Shown: piece after piece, positions 1 through 6,644 of the stretch | Numbering within the stretch: the stretch's first letter is position 1 | How the letters are laid out: each line of letters opens with the position of its first letter | Source: an uncultured Lachnospiraceae bacterium | GTDB taxonomy: Bacteria; Bacillota; Clostridia; Lachnospirales; Lachnospiraceae | Direction of reading: 5' to 3' | DNA length: 17,065 nt | Assembly: GCA_934370915.1 (NCBI GenBank) | Contig: CAKRNI010000034.1 | Coordinates: 1 to 17,065, forward strand | Program-made: the position numbers and the translations under genes | Notes under the pieces: generated by a model | Database searches by the model: none | What the model saw: only the letters and a program-made list of their open reading frames with translations | What the model was told of the DNA's origin: nothing

Positions 1-76
1 ATTGAAACCGCCGTGTACCGAACGGTACGCACGGTGGTGTGAGAGGACGGCGGTTAGTCACCGCCTCCTACTCGAT
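1..76 (+). mobile_element. Group II intron, 3' end (domains V and VI)
   Basis: The first bases fold as a group II intron domain V: positions 7-19 pair with 24-38 around a GAAC tetraloop (20-23), leaving a two-base bulge near 28-29, with a CGC triad at 9-11. Domain VI follows: 41-54 pairs with 60-73, leaving a single unpaired A at 70, the expected branch-point adenosine. The intron should end at the AT at 75-76, six bases past that A and matching the usual AY 3' end. The catalytic RNA body and any reverse transcriptase/maturase gene must lie left of the window. The intron is oriented rightward, opposite to the hydrolase operon whose last stop codon is only 46 bases away. The intron class cannot be assigned from this fragment. 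Confidence 0.85.
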
Positions 77-121
77 TGCGCGATCAGTTAAATACGGGCG
101 GAAGCTTTAAAGAATACAGGT

Positions 122-1312
122 CTAACGATATTCCTTCGGGACCTGAGCATCGTGGTAAGCGTTGATTTCAGAACGGAATTCACTGCTTTCCAGAATATCG
201 AGAGCTGTCATAGCAAGACCCTTGGCACCCTTCAGGCAGATCTCATCCGCCTGAGGAGTTGCAGCGGCTTTGGTATATTCTTTGGAGTGGCTTTGAATGG
301 TTTTATCATCTGTGATAGACAGATAATCGTGGATTGCCGGGATCTTGATGGAGACATTTCCGATATCGGAAGATCCGTAAAGCTTTCCTGGTTCAGCCCA
401 GGTCATCTGGATCCCGAGCGATTCCATATTGTTCTTGAAGGCCTGGCACATTGGTTTATTTGGATAACGTTCTGCGTAGATCGGCTCTACACTGACTTCA
501 GCTTTTGCTCCGGTCAGGGCTTCTGCGTGTTCAATACAGGATGTCACAAAGCGGATCAGCTCCTTGATCCTAAGCATGGTTTCAGCACGAAGGCTGAATT
601 CACACTTGGCAAGTTCCGGAATTACGTTGGCAGCAGTTCCGCCTTCCAGAATAATACCGTTGATGTTGTCCTGGACCTGGAAGGTCGAGCGCATCAGATC
701 GATCTGGTTGAACACATGGATTGCAGCGCTAAGGGCATTGATGCCATTAGAGGGTGAAGACGAATGGGCAGCCTTTCCGTGGAAGGATACACGGATTCTT
801 GTAGCGGCACGTCCACCTCTGCCAACGAGGTTGGAACCGCCTCCGGACGGGTGCATCATAAGGGCATAATCAGTTTCATCAAAGGCTCCGCGCTCTAAGA
901 GGATGACTTTGCCGGCCCCGCCTTCCTCCGCCGGTGTGCCGATGATAGAAACTTCACCATCGTATTCATCGATCAGAGAAGCAATTCCCATAAATGCACC
1001 TACGGCACAGGTTGCGATGATATTATGACCACAGCCATGACCGATTCCGCGGAGTGCATCGTATTCTGCAAGAAAAGCAATTCTCGGTCCTGGACCTTTT
1101 CCTTTCTTTACGACCTTAAAAGAAGTGTCAAGTCCGCAATAAGGAGTTTCTACCTGAAAACCACGCTCTTCTAAAAAAGAACGGATCGATGCGACTGCCT
1201 GATGTTCCTCATATCCCAGCTCCGGATGGTCATGGATCTGGTGGGAAAGTGCTAACAGCTCATGCTGCATACGGTCAATGGTCTGAATGATGTTTGTTTT
1301 TTGCTGCTCCAT
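122..1312 (-). CDS. M20-family metallo-amidohydrolase / dipeptidase (ACY1L2/PM20D2-like)
   Basis: This 396-residue protein is a full-length M20 zinc hydrolase, a cytoplasmic enzyme family that cleaves amide bonds in dipeptides, N-acyl amino acids or p-aminobenzoyl-glutamate. The segment around residues 80-97 (AEYDALRGIGHGCGHN) is characteristic of the ACY1L2/PM20D2 branch and of AbgB-like proteins. Metal and catalytic residues visible are H92, H96, the E129-E130 pair in GTPAEEGGAG, and H154. The lid/dimerisation domain starts near residue 170 with the GKAAHSSSP segment. A late histidine (HSKEY, about residue 343) completes the site. Translation starts at ATG 1312 behind AGGAGGT (1323-1329, 10-base spacing). 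It is the last gene of a three-gene operon, 29 bases behind the preceding stop. The exact substrate cannot be read from sequence. I see no terminator between its stop and the intron end. Confidence 0.9.
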   Translation of the reverse strand: MEQQKTNIIQTIDRMQHELLALSHQIHDHPELGYEEHQAVASIRSFLEERGFQVETPYCGLDTSFKVVKKGKGPGPRIAFLAEYDALRGIGHGCGHNIIATCAVGAFMGIASLIDEYDGEVSIIGTPAEEGGAGKVILLERGAFDETDYALMMHPSGGGSNLVGRGGRAATRIRVSFHGKAAHSSSPSNGINALSAAIHVFNQIDLMRSTFQVQDNINGIILEGGTAANVIPELAKCEFSLRAETMLRIKELIRFVTSCIEHAEALTGAKAEVSVEPIYAERYPNKPMCQAFKNNMESLGIQMTWAEPGKLYGSSDIGNVSIKIPAIHDYLSITDDKTIQSHSKEYTKAAATPQADEICLKGAKGLAMTALDILESSEFRSEINAYHDAQVPKEYR

Positions 1313-1341
1313 AATAATAAGTACCTCCTATAGGGAATGGA

Positions 1342-2499
1342 TTATTTTTGATATACAACTTTTCCTTCGATCAGAACGGTGGAAGCGGAAGAATAGTAGT
1401 CTAACGGATATCCGTCCCAGATCACGATGTCTGCATCCTTTCCCGGCTCCAGACTTCCGACTCTCTGATCGAGTCCGCAGACACGGGCAGCGTTGATGGT
1501 GGCTGATTCCAGAGCAGTTAAGGCAGTGAGCCCTTTTTTATACATGAGAGTGAGATGAATAGCGGCAAGCTCGATATTCATTTTTGGATGAGCAGTGGAT
1601 GATGCAAACGGGATGCCGTGTTCCTCCAGAACAGATCCGACGATCGGATCACGGTTCCGGTTTTCACTGCTCTTTGATCCGTAGGAGGGACCGACGACAC
1701 ATGAAACATTGTGCTTTTTCAGAAGATCCGGAATCAACCAGCTTTCCGTGCAGTCCTCCAAGGTATAGTGAAGTCCGAATTCCTCGGCAATCCGGATCGC
1801 AGTAGCCATATCATAACTGCGTTTTGCCGTGATTTTTACCGGCATACCGTCAAAGACACGCATGAGGGAGTGGAGCTTCATGTCAAATTTCGGTGGCTTT
1901 TTGGAAGGATCCGTTTCGGCAAGCTTCCAGCCTGTATGATAATTTCTGGCTTTCATCAGTGCTTCCCGGATCAAAGCTGCGGTGGCAAGGCGAGTCTTTG
2001 GTGACCGTTTTCCGGAATATGTTGTTTTGACTTCATCCGTCAGACTCATATGAAAAGCAAGTTCCGGCACGATCGTGAGGTCGGAAACTGTTTTTCCCGC
2101 AGTTTTGATCGCAGCACAGGTTCCGCCAATCAGATTGGCATCTCCCGGACAGACAACTGCGGTGGTAACACCGCCGGCAAGCGCCATTTGAAAACCTTCG
2201 TCGGCAGGGTTGATCGCGTCTAATGCACGAAGCTGCGGGAGGATCGGATCGGAGGTTTCGTTTGAATCGTCGCCTTCAAAACGATAGATCTGTTCCCGTA
2301 CGCCCAGTTGGCAATGAGGTTCTACAAATCCCGGTGTCACATAGTGACCGCAGGCATCGATGCTGACATGGCCAACATTGTATTTACTGACTGCATTGTC
2401 GCAGATATCAAGGATTTTTCCGTCTTCGACAACCAGATCTTTCTTTTCTTCATAAATCCCGGCCATATTGATGAGATTACAGTTTTTGATAATCAACAT
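1342..2499 (-). CDS. Amidohydrolase-fold protein lacking metal ligands (probable pseudoenzyme)
   Basis: This 385-residue protein is a clear paralogue of its upstream neighbour (imidazolonepropionase-like amidohydrolase superfamily). The two share the start MLxIKNxxLIxMAGIY, the NxIGGTxxAIKTAG loop, MRVFDGMxVKI, and the C-terminal RVGSLEPGKDAD block. Every expected metal ligand is altered here. The HxH pair is H62-C63-Q64, the strand-5 H-x-H of the neighbour is T224-A225-K226, the strand-6 His is D249, and the strand-8 Asp is A303. The reading frame is intact and the fold signatures remain, so this looks like selected loss of catalysis and not decay. I chose the ATG at 2499, preceded by a purine-rich AGGCGGGGGA, because it matches the paralogue's N-terminus; an in-frame start at 2535 would add 12 residues without support. 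It overlaps the upstream gene by 23 bases, which suggests translational coupling. A partner or regulatory subunit of the active paralogue is the likely role. Confidence 0.85.
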   Translation of the reverse strand: MLIIKNCNLINMAGIYEEKKDLVVEDGKILDICDNAVSKYNVGHVSIDACGHYVTPGFVEPHCQLGVREQIYRFEGDDSNETSDPILPQLRALDAINPADEGFQMALAGGVTTAVVCPGDANLIGGTCAAIKTAGKTVSDLTIVPELAFHMSLTDEVKTTYSGKRSPKTRLATAALIREALMKARNYHTGWKLAETDPSKKPPKFDMKLHSLMRVFDGMPVKITAKRSYDMATAIRIAEEFGLHYTLEDCTESWLIPDLLKKHNVSCVVGPSYGSKSSENRNRDPIVGSVLEEHGIPFASSTAHPKMNIELAAIHLTLMYKKGLTALTALESATINAARVCGLDQRVGSLEPGKDADIVIWDGYPLDYYSSASTVLIEGKVVYQK

Positions 2500-3658
2500 T
2501 GCTTTCCCCCGCCTTTCTACTGTATACAATTTCACCGTCCACGATAACGATACCGGCCTGGCTCATGGTTGCCAATGGATCTACATTCCAGATGACCACA
2601 TCAGCATCCTTTCCCGGTTCCAGGCTTCCGACTCTGGAATCAATATCGGTAATGATCGCATTATTGATGGTGAGGCACTTGAGAGCCATCTCTCTGGAAA
2701 GTCCATTCTTGATATAGAGAGCAGCCTGCAGAAGCTGACCTTCAATGGGAACGACAGGGGCATCTGTGATGAGTCCGAAGGTGACACCGGCTTCTTCAAG
2801 GATCCGTCCAGCTTCAAAGGTTTTATGCCTTGTTTCAAATTTTCCTTTTCCTCCGACCGTAGGACCGAGGAGGCATTGGACATGATTTTTGACAAGCTCA
2901 TCGACAATCAGATAGCCATCCGTACAGTGATCAATCGAATAACGAAGACCAAATTCGTTTGCGATACGGATCGCTGTTTGAATATCGTCTGCCTGATGTG
3001 CATGGATCTTTACGCGCATGCCGTCAAAAACGCGCATAAGGGAATGCATATGAAAATCAAACGGAAAATCAGGATCATTTCCATGTTCTTTATAGTTCTT
3101 ATGGTATTCCTTTGCCTTGAAAAGCTGTTCCCGCATAATGGCAGCATTCATCATCCGTGTTTTTGGTGCTTTGTCACGCTTGCCGTAATTGACCTTTGGA
3201 TTTTCTCCCAGAGCCATTTTCATGCAGATCTCCTGAGATATGACACGTGAATCCGGATCTTTTCCGGCTGTCTTTATAGCAGTAAAGGTTCCGCCGATGA
3301 TATTAGAGCTTCCGGGTCCGGTAACGACGGTTGTGACACCATGACGAACGGCAACATCAAAGGTAACGTCATTCCATTTTAAAGCGTCAATGCCGCGGAG
3401 CCCCGGAAGTGCCGGATCCGTATTCTCATTTCCGTCCACTTCCGCAGGGCTGTTGATTCCCAGAAGTCCGATATGGCAGTGGGCATCAATGAGTCCCGGC
3501 GTTACCAATCTTCCTGCCGCGTCAATGACTTTACAATCTGCAGGAACAGCTCCAACCGTTCCGATCTGGGATATTTTCCCGTTTTCAATTAAAATATCGC
3601 CAGTCTGTTCATAGATTCCGGCCATGGTGATGAGTTTTCCATTCTTAATGAGTAACAA
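2477..3658 (-). CDS. Metal-dependent amidohydrolase (imidazolonepropionase-like)
   Basis: This 393-residue protein is a complete amidohydrolase-superfamily enzyme, which hydrolyses C-N bonds in cyclic or linear amides in the cytoplasm. It has an N-terminal beta-sandwich (1-55), then the TIM barrel. Metal ligands are all present: HxH at H60-C61-H62 (DAHCHIG), H219/H221 in KIHAHQADD, H244 in SIDHCTDGY, and D299 in LITDAP. The C-terminal RVGSLEPGKDADVVIW strand (342-357) closes the sandwich. It resembles the imidazolonepropionase-related group, but histidine-pathway neighbours are absent, so HutI function is unlikely. The start is TTG at 3658 behind AAAGGAGA (3669-3676). It is chosen because the paralogue begins with the same residues. 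It is the first gene of the leftward operon, with a good promoter at 3718-3746. The substrate is unknown; adjacent dipeptidase and peptide importer genes point to peptide-like or cyclic amide compounds. Confidence 0.88.
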   Translation of the reverse strand: MLLIKNGKLITMAGIYEQTGDILIENGKISQIGTVGAVPADCKVIDAAGRLVTPGLIDAHCHIGLLGINSPAEVDGNENTDPALPGLRGIDALKWNDVTFDVAVRHGVTTVVTGPGSSNIIGGTFTAIKTAGKDPDSRVISQEICMKMALGENPKVNYGKRDKAPKTRMMNAAIMREQLFKAKEYHKNYKEHGNDPDFPFDFHMHSLMRVFDGMRVKIHAHQADDIQTAIRIANEFGLRYSIDHCTDGYLIVDELVKNHVQCLLGPTVGGKGKFETRHKTFEAGRILEEAGVTFGLITDAPVVPIEGQLLQAALYIKNGLSREMALKCLTINNAIITDIDSRVGSLEPGKDADVVIWNVDPLATMSQAGIVIVDGEIVYSRKAGESNVDYQKL

Positions 3659-3717
3659 TTGCAGTTCGTCTCCTTTCTATTGTAAAATGCATCAGAAAAA
3701 AGTGTTTTTCAATTATT

Positions 3718-3746
3718 ATTGTACAATTCAAGAAATACACTGTCAA
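3718..3746 (-). promoter_or_regulatory. Sigma-70-type promoter of the hydrolase operon
   Basis: Read leftward, TTGACA (3746-3741) is followed after exactly 17 bases by TACAAT (3723-3718). Transcription should start near 3711, giving a leader of about 50 bases before the TTG start at 3658. The inner arm of the inverted repeat at 3799-3847 lies exactly 53 bp upstream of the -35. The same distance recurs at the promoter 5975-6003. Confidence 0.8.
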
Positions 3747-3798
3747 AGCAAAAAGTATTTTGATGAATATATAAAAAATCTGATTCATAATTTCCTGT

Positions 3799-3847
3799 GA
3801 TTAGGTTGTTTGAAAATTAAATGGGAGGTATAATTAACCTAATAATC
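3799..3847. promoter_or_regulatory. Operator-like inverted repeat, copy A (ATTAGGTT-N28-AACCTAAT)
   Basis: ATTAGGTT (3800-3807) and its exact reverse complement AACCTAAT (3836-3843) are separated by 28 bases. The inner arm extends, read leftward, to CAACCTAATCA, which is identical to 11 bases of copy B at 5875-5924. Copy B has the same 28-base gap. The dyad centre is 101 bp from the -10 centre of the leftward promoter in copy A and also 101 bp from that of the rightward promoter in copy B. The N28 gap here also holds the regulator's own -10. I infer a binding site for the adjacent regulator; the sequence does not show which protein binds. Confidence 0.72.
3806..3834 (+). promoter_or_regulatory. 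Probable promoter of the regulator gene, embedded in operator A
   Basis: TTGTTT (3806-3811) is followed after 17 bases by a perfect TATAAT (3829-3834). The -35 overlaps the left operator arm and the -10 ends two bases before the right arm begins. Predicted transcription starts near 3841, upstream of the AGGGGGA ribosome binding site (3851-3857). Occupancy of operator A would be expected to block RNA polymerase here. Confidence 0.6.
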
Positions 3848-3865
3848 AGTAGGGGGAAAATGCAT

Positions 3866-5830
3866 ATGAAGAAAACGATGCTGCTGGTGTCCTGCAGTCC
3901 GTCTACCAATGTAGGACTCCGCTCTTATTTGACTCAAATTTTTGGTCGTTATATCCAACTGGAAGCGCGTCTTGCTGATGATGTTACGTCAGAAATAATG
4001 GAGCAGTTTGATTTGGTATTGTTTGCGTCCAAGGGGGCAGCGAGAAGAGCAGAGTCAAAGATGACCCCGAAGATTCATTTCCTGATTTGTATCAGAACCT
4101 TCAATTTTACGTATTTGAATAAGATCCTTTCGATCCCGCCAAGTTCGCAGGTATATCTGATCAATGATACAGAGAGAACGACGAAAGGGGCGATACATCT
4201 TTTAAATACATATGGTTTTTCACAATATCATTTTATTCCGTATTATCCTGGATGCGGTGAACCTGATTATTCGATCCAGTATGCAGTGACATTAGGAGAA
4301 GAACGGTATGTACCGAGATATATTCCGCATGTGATCGACATCGGGATCCGGGTGGTGGATGTATCTACGATCGCAGAGATCGCATCATTCTTTAACCTTT
4401 CTATGAGCATCGCGGACGTGGTGACGCAGAATTATCTGAATCAGTTTGTCCAACTGCTTAAAATGTCGAATCATCAGGTTCGACAGACAACAAACTTAAA
4501 TTTTATCACACAGAGTATCATCAACAACATTAATATCGGTATTTGTATGTTGAATGAGAAAAATATCATGATTATGGTTAATGATCCGTTTGTGGAAGAA
4601 CTTGAGATCCATAAACCGCATCTGATTGGTGTATCGCTTTTGGAGGTCCTGCCGGAGTTTGAGGAAATCTTGAAAAAATATCCGGATCAGGAGAGCCTGA
4701 CGGCAGAGCTTGTCCGGCATGGAAATAAAAAGGTGGCGATAACACTGCAAAAATTTCGGGATACGAATCATAAGGATCTGACTCTGATCCATTTAGGAAG
4801 AAGGCAGATTTCGGAACATAATGCAGGAGCGGAGGATCATAAAACAAGGAAAGAGGCAGGACATAGGAATCCAGAACAGGAAATGGAGACATGGTATCAG
4901 TTTCGCGATTACCGATCTCAAAATAGCCAGGTTCTTCATATGGTAGAAACAGCCAGAAGAATTTCGCTGACCGATTACCGAGTGCTGATCCAGGGAGAGA
5001 CGGGGACCGGAAGGGAGGTTCTGGCCCAGGCGATCCACAGCAATTCAAAACGCTGCAGAGGCGCTTTTATCAAGCTGAATCTGTCAGCGCTTAATGAGGC
5101 GCAGGTGGCAAGGGAACTGGATCTGTCAGAGAGGGATTGTGTGCTGAAACGTGCCTGCGGCGGAACGCTTTATCTGGATGGCATCCATAATCTGACGGAA
5201 CCTCTTCAGAGAAAGATTCTTGGTCTTTTGGATTCATCTGTCAATATCCGATTGATTGCCTCTGCAGACCGGGATCTTTATGAGATGAGTCGTAACGGAC
5301 AATTTTTAAAGGAATTGTTTTATCGCATCAATGAAGTATCCCTGGCAACGCTGCCGGTGCGAAAAAGACCGGAAGATATTCCGCTATTATTTGAGTATTT
5401 TTTACGGAATGTATATAACAATCCGTCCTTATCCTGGAAAGAACTGTTCAGTGATGGACTCTGGAAGTTTTTAATGAGCTACAGCTGGCCCGGAAACGGA
5501 AAAGAAATCGAGAACTTATGTAAATATTTCTTCTGTGTCAAAGCAGATGCAAAACTGACGGAAGGAGATCTTCCGCCGTATATTCTTTCCCAGGTGCATG
5601 AAAATGCAAAGGACCTGTCCCCACTGGAACGGCAGATCTTGATCTGCTTAAGTCAGAATCCGAAAATAGGAAGAGTCACCTTACTTCATATGATTCAGGA
5701 GAACGGCATGGATGTAAGCGAAGGAAAGATAAGAAGCACGATCCACAGCATGGCGGAGCAGGGATTGGTCCATACAAATCGTACCAAAGGAGGATGTGAG
5801 ATCACCGGAAAAGGAGAGACATATTTGTAA
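3866..5830 (+). CDS. Sigma-54-activator-like regulator with degenerate AAA+ core
   Basis: This 654-residue protein has four parts. Residues 1-200 form an alpha/beta N-terminal region I do not recognise, probably sensory. A PAS-like segment lies at about 210-310, and a diverged sigma-54-activator AAA+ domain at about 345-575. A C-terminal winged-helix-like domain (584-654) replaces the usual Fis-type helix-turn-helix. The AAA+ domain is recognisable but crippled. Walker A is GETGTGRE with R383 replacing the invariant Lys, the GAFTGA loop is deleted, and Walker B is LYLDGIH with G439 replacing Glu. The first arginine finger is lost (GQFLKELFYR), and sensor II is GNGKEIEN with Lys for Arg. I start at ATG 3866, with AGGGGGA eight bases upstream. 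An upstream in-frame ATG at 3821 has no ribosome site and lies before the predicted transcript start. It is divergent from the hydrolase operon and flanked by two copies of one inverted repeat, so it probably controls these genes. Confidence 0.85.
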   Translation: MKKTMLLVSCSPSTNVGLRSYLTQIFGRYIQLEARLADDVTSEIMEQFDLVLFASKGAARRAESKMTPKIHFLICIRTFNFTYLNKILSIPPSSQVYLINDTERTTKGAIHLLNTYGFSQYHFIPYYPGCGEPDYSIQYAVTLGEERYVPRYIPHVIDIGIRVVDVSTIAEIASFFNLSMSIADVVTQNYLNQFVQLLKMSNHQVRQTTNLNFITQSIINNINIGICMLNEKNIMIMVNDPFVEELEIHKPHLIGVSLLEVLPEFEEILKKYPDQESLTAELVRHGNKKVAITLQKFRDTNHKDLTLIHLGRRQISEHNAGAEDHKTRKEAGHRNPEQEMETWYQFRDYRSQNSQVLHMVETARRISLTDYRVLIQGETGTGREVLAQAIHSNSKRCRGAFIKLNLSALNEAQVARELDLSERDCVLKRACGGTLYLDGIHNLTEPLQRKILGLLDSSVNIRLIASADRDLYEMSRNGQFLKELFYRINEVSLATLPVRKRPEDIPLLFEYFLRNVYNNPSLSWKELFSDGLWKFLMSYSWPGNGKEIENLCKYFFCVKADAKLTEGDLPPYILSQVHENAKDLSPLERQILICLSQNPKIGRVTLLHMIQENGMDVSEGKIRSTIHSMAEQGLVHTNRTKGGCEITGKGETYL

Positions 5831-5874
5831 GATGTATTTTACAGAAGTATGATCAGTACATCAAGAAATATAAT

Positions 5875-5931
5875 TTGATTAGGTTGATTTGTTGAGAAAA
5901 AATGATGCAAATCAACCTAATCAATTTTTTT
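5875..5931. promoter_or_regulatory. Operator-like inverted repeat, copy B; may double as terminator
   Basis: A perfect 17-base inverted repeat has arms TTGATTAGGTTGATTTG (5875-5891) and its complement (5908-5924), with a 16-base loop. It contains the same ATTAGGTT-N28-AACCTAAT pattern as copy A (cores at 5878-5885 and 5914-5921). Its inner arm is 53 bp from the -35 of the promoter at 5975. Seven Ts follow (5925-5931), so in RNA it could also end the regulator transcript, whose stop is 44 bases upstream, although the stem is AT-rich. The identical geometry to copy A favours an operator role; both roles are compatible. Confidence 0.72.
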
Positions 5932-5974
5932 GACAAAAAAATGAACCCAAAGATCTGAAAGTACTGGAAAAAAC

Positions 5975-6003
5975 TTGCCAGCCATATTCTGAAAAGATAT
6001 AAT
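5975..6003 (+). promoter_or_regulatory. Strong rightward sigma-70-type promoter downstream of operator B
   Basis: TTGCCA (5975-5980) is followed after exactly 17 bases by TATAAT (5998-6003). Transcription should start near 6010. No rightward gene starts before oppA at 6645, and the transcript would cross the leftward DUF3899 gene in antisense. The rest of the gene-poor stretch 5831-6087 is A-rich; I see no credible open reading frame in it, only a 12-codon one at 6002 without a ribosome binding site. Confidence 0.7.
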
Positions 6004-6087
6004 GAACGAAGAAATAAATTTAAAACAAACAAATAAATAAAAAAATATACAACAATTTACAAAAAAGAAGAAAGCAGACAAACTTTA

Positions 6088-6495
6088 CTAAAGCGTAAAG
6101 AATGTAAGGATCAACGATATGATCAGATAGAAACTTCCGGCAAGAACAGCTCCGATACAGGAGGATGCAGGTTTTTGTGAACGCAGGTATTCGTAATAGG
6201 AACCAAGCTTCTGAGTGGAATCCGGAGCAATCGTTTCATTTTCTTTTTCGAATTTTTCATGGTGTTTGCCGTATTTAAAAAGTTTTCGATGACTATAAAT
6301 AAACAGATCAAAGGTTCCGAGATTTTTAGCGAATCGGAAACCTCCAAAAATAAGCGGAGGGAGGCTGGAGAGAAAGAACGAGTTAATCAGCCGATTTATA
6401 AAAAATGAATTATGGCTGAATAACAAATAGAGGATTCCAAAGTAGCCTCCGATCAGGAGATGCTTGAAAAAGCTTTTTCGGAACAATGAAGACAT
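6088..6495 (-). CDS. DUF3899 family small membrane protein
   Basis: This 135-residue hydrophobic protein resembles DUF3899, a family of small Firmicutes membrane proteins of unknown function. Three hydrophobic segments are visible, two close together in the N-terminal half (about residues 10-30 and 35-52) and one at the C-terminus (about 114-134). Between them lies the conserved-looking GTFDLFIYSHRKLFKYGKHHEKFEKE stretch, basic and presumably cytoplasmic. I start at ATG 6495, preceded by AAAGGATGG, and not at the in-frame ATG 6531, which has no ribosome site and falls at the predicted transcript start. It has its own promoter at 6541-6568. Its position, inverted between regulator and opp operon, makes it a candidate for antisense interference by opp transcription. 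No function can be assigned. Confidence 0.75.
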   Translation of the reverse strand: MSSLFRKSFFKHLLIGGYFGILYLLFSHNSFFINRLINSFFLSSLPPLIFGGFRFAKNLGTFDLFIYSHRKLFKYGKHHEKFEKENETIAPDSTQKLGSYYEYLRSQKPASSCIGAVLAGSFYLIISLILTFFTL

Positions 6496-6540
6496 AAGAA
6501 ACCATCCTTTCACTGATTTGATGTCATGCATATGGATTTT

Positions 6541-6568
6541 ATTATAACGGGATCTATATAAATGTCAA
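6541..6568 (-). promoter_or_regulatory. Promoter of the DUF3899 gene
   Basis: Read leftward, TTGACA (6568-6563) is followed after 16 bases by TATAAT (6546-6541). Transcription should start near 6534, about 39 bases ahead of the ATG at 6495. Confidence 0.7.
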
Positions 6569-6644
6569 CAGATGAGAAATTCTAAACGAAAAAAAGAATA
6601 TCGAAAGCTTGTTTGAAAAATATGAAACAAAAGGAGGAAACAAG

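Larger units (their letters stand above)
6010..6644 (+). other. Putative long oppA leader, antisense to the DUF3899 gene
   Basis: If the promoter at 5975-6003 drives the opp operon, its transcript would have a leader of about 635 bases that includes the whole complement of the leftward gene 6088-6495 and its promoter. I see no hairpin followed by a T run on the plus strand in this stretch that would stop it. A closer opp promoter cannot be excluded: TTGATG near 6518 and TATAAC near 6543 are 19 bases apart, which is poor. This entry is an inference from promoter position. Confidence 0.4.

Noticed and set aside
2468..3250. Long rightward open frame (260 codons) opposite the first amidohydrolase gene
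   Set aside because: It is antisense to a well-supported enzyme gene, lacks recognisable domains and a ribosome site, and is best explained as a shadow frame.
2477..3658. Calling the active amidohydrolase HutI (imidazolonepropionase)
   Set aside because: The sequence is only family-level similar, no other histidine degradation gene is present, and the tandem dead paralogue and peptide importer context do not fit the hut pathway.
3821..3865. Upstream ATG (3821) as start of the regulator
   Set aside because: It has no ribosome binding site, and it lies before the predicted transcription start near 3841 and within the operator. ATG 3866 has AGGGGGA at correct spacing.
5875..5931. Inverted repeat B as a simple transcription terminator only
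   Set aside because: A terminator role is possible because of the T run, but that would not explain the same ATTAGGTT-N28-AACCTAAT core, the equal 53-bp distance to a promoter, and the copy upstream of the regulator.
5963..5980. Possible sigma-54 (-24/-12) promoter: TGGAAAAAACTTGCCA
   Set aside because: The GG and GC are nine bases apart instead of the required ten, and the same bases form the -35 of a much better TTGCCA-17-TATAAT promoter. The matching leftward promoter has no -24/-12 pattern either.
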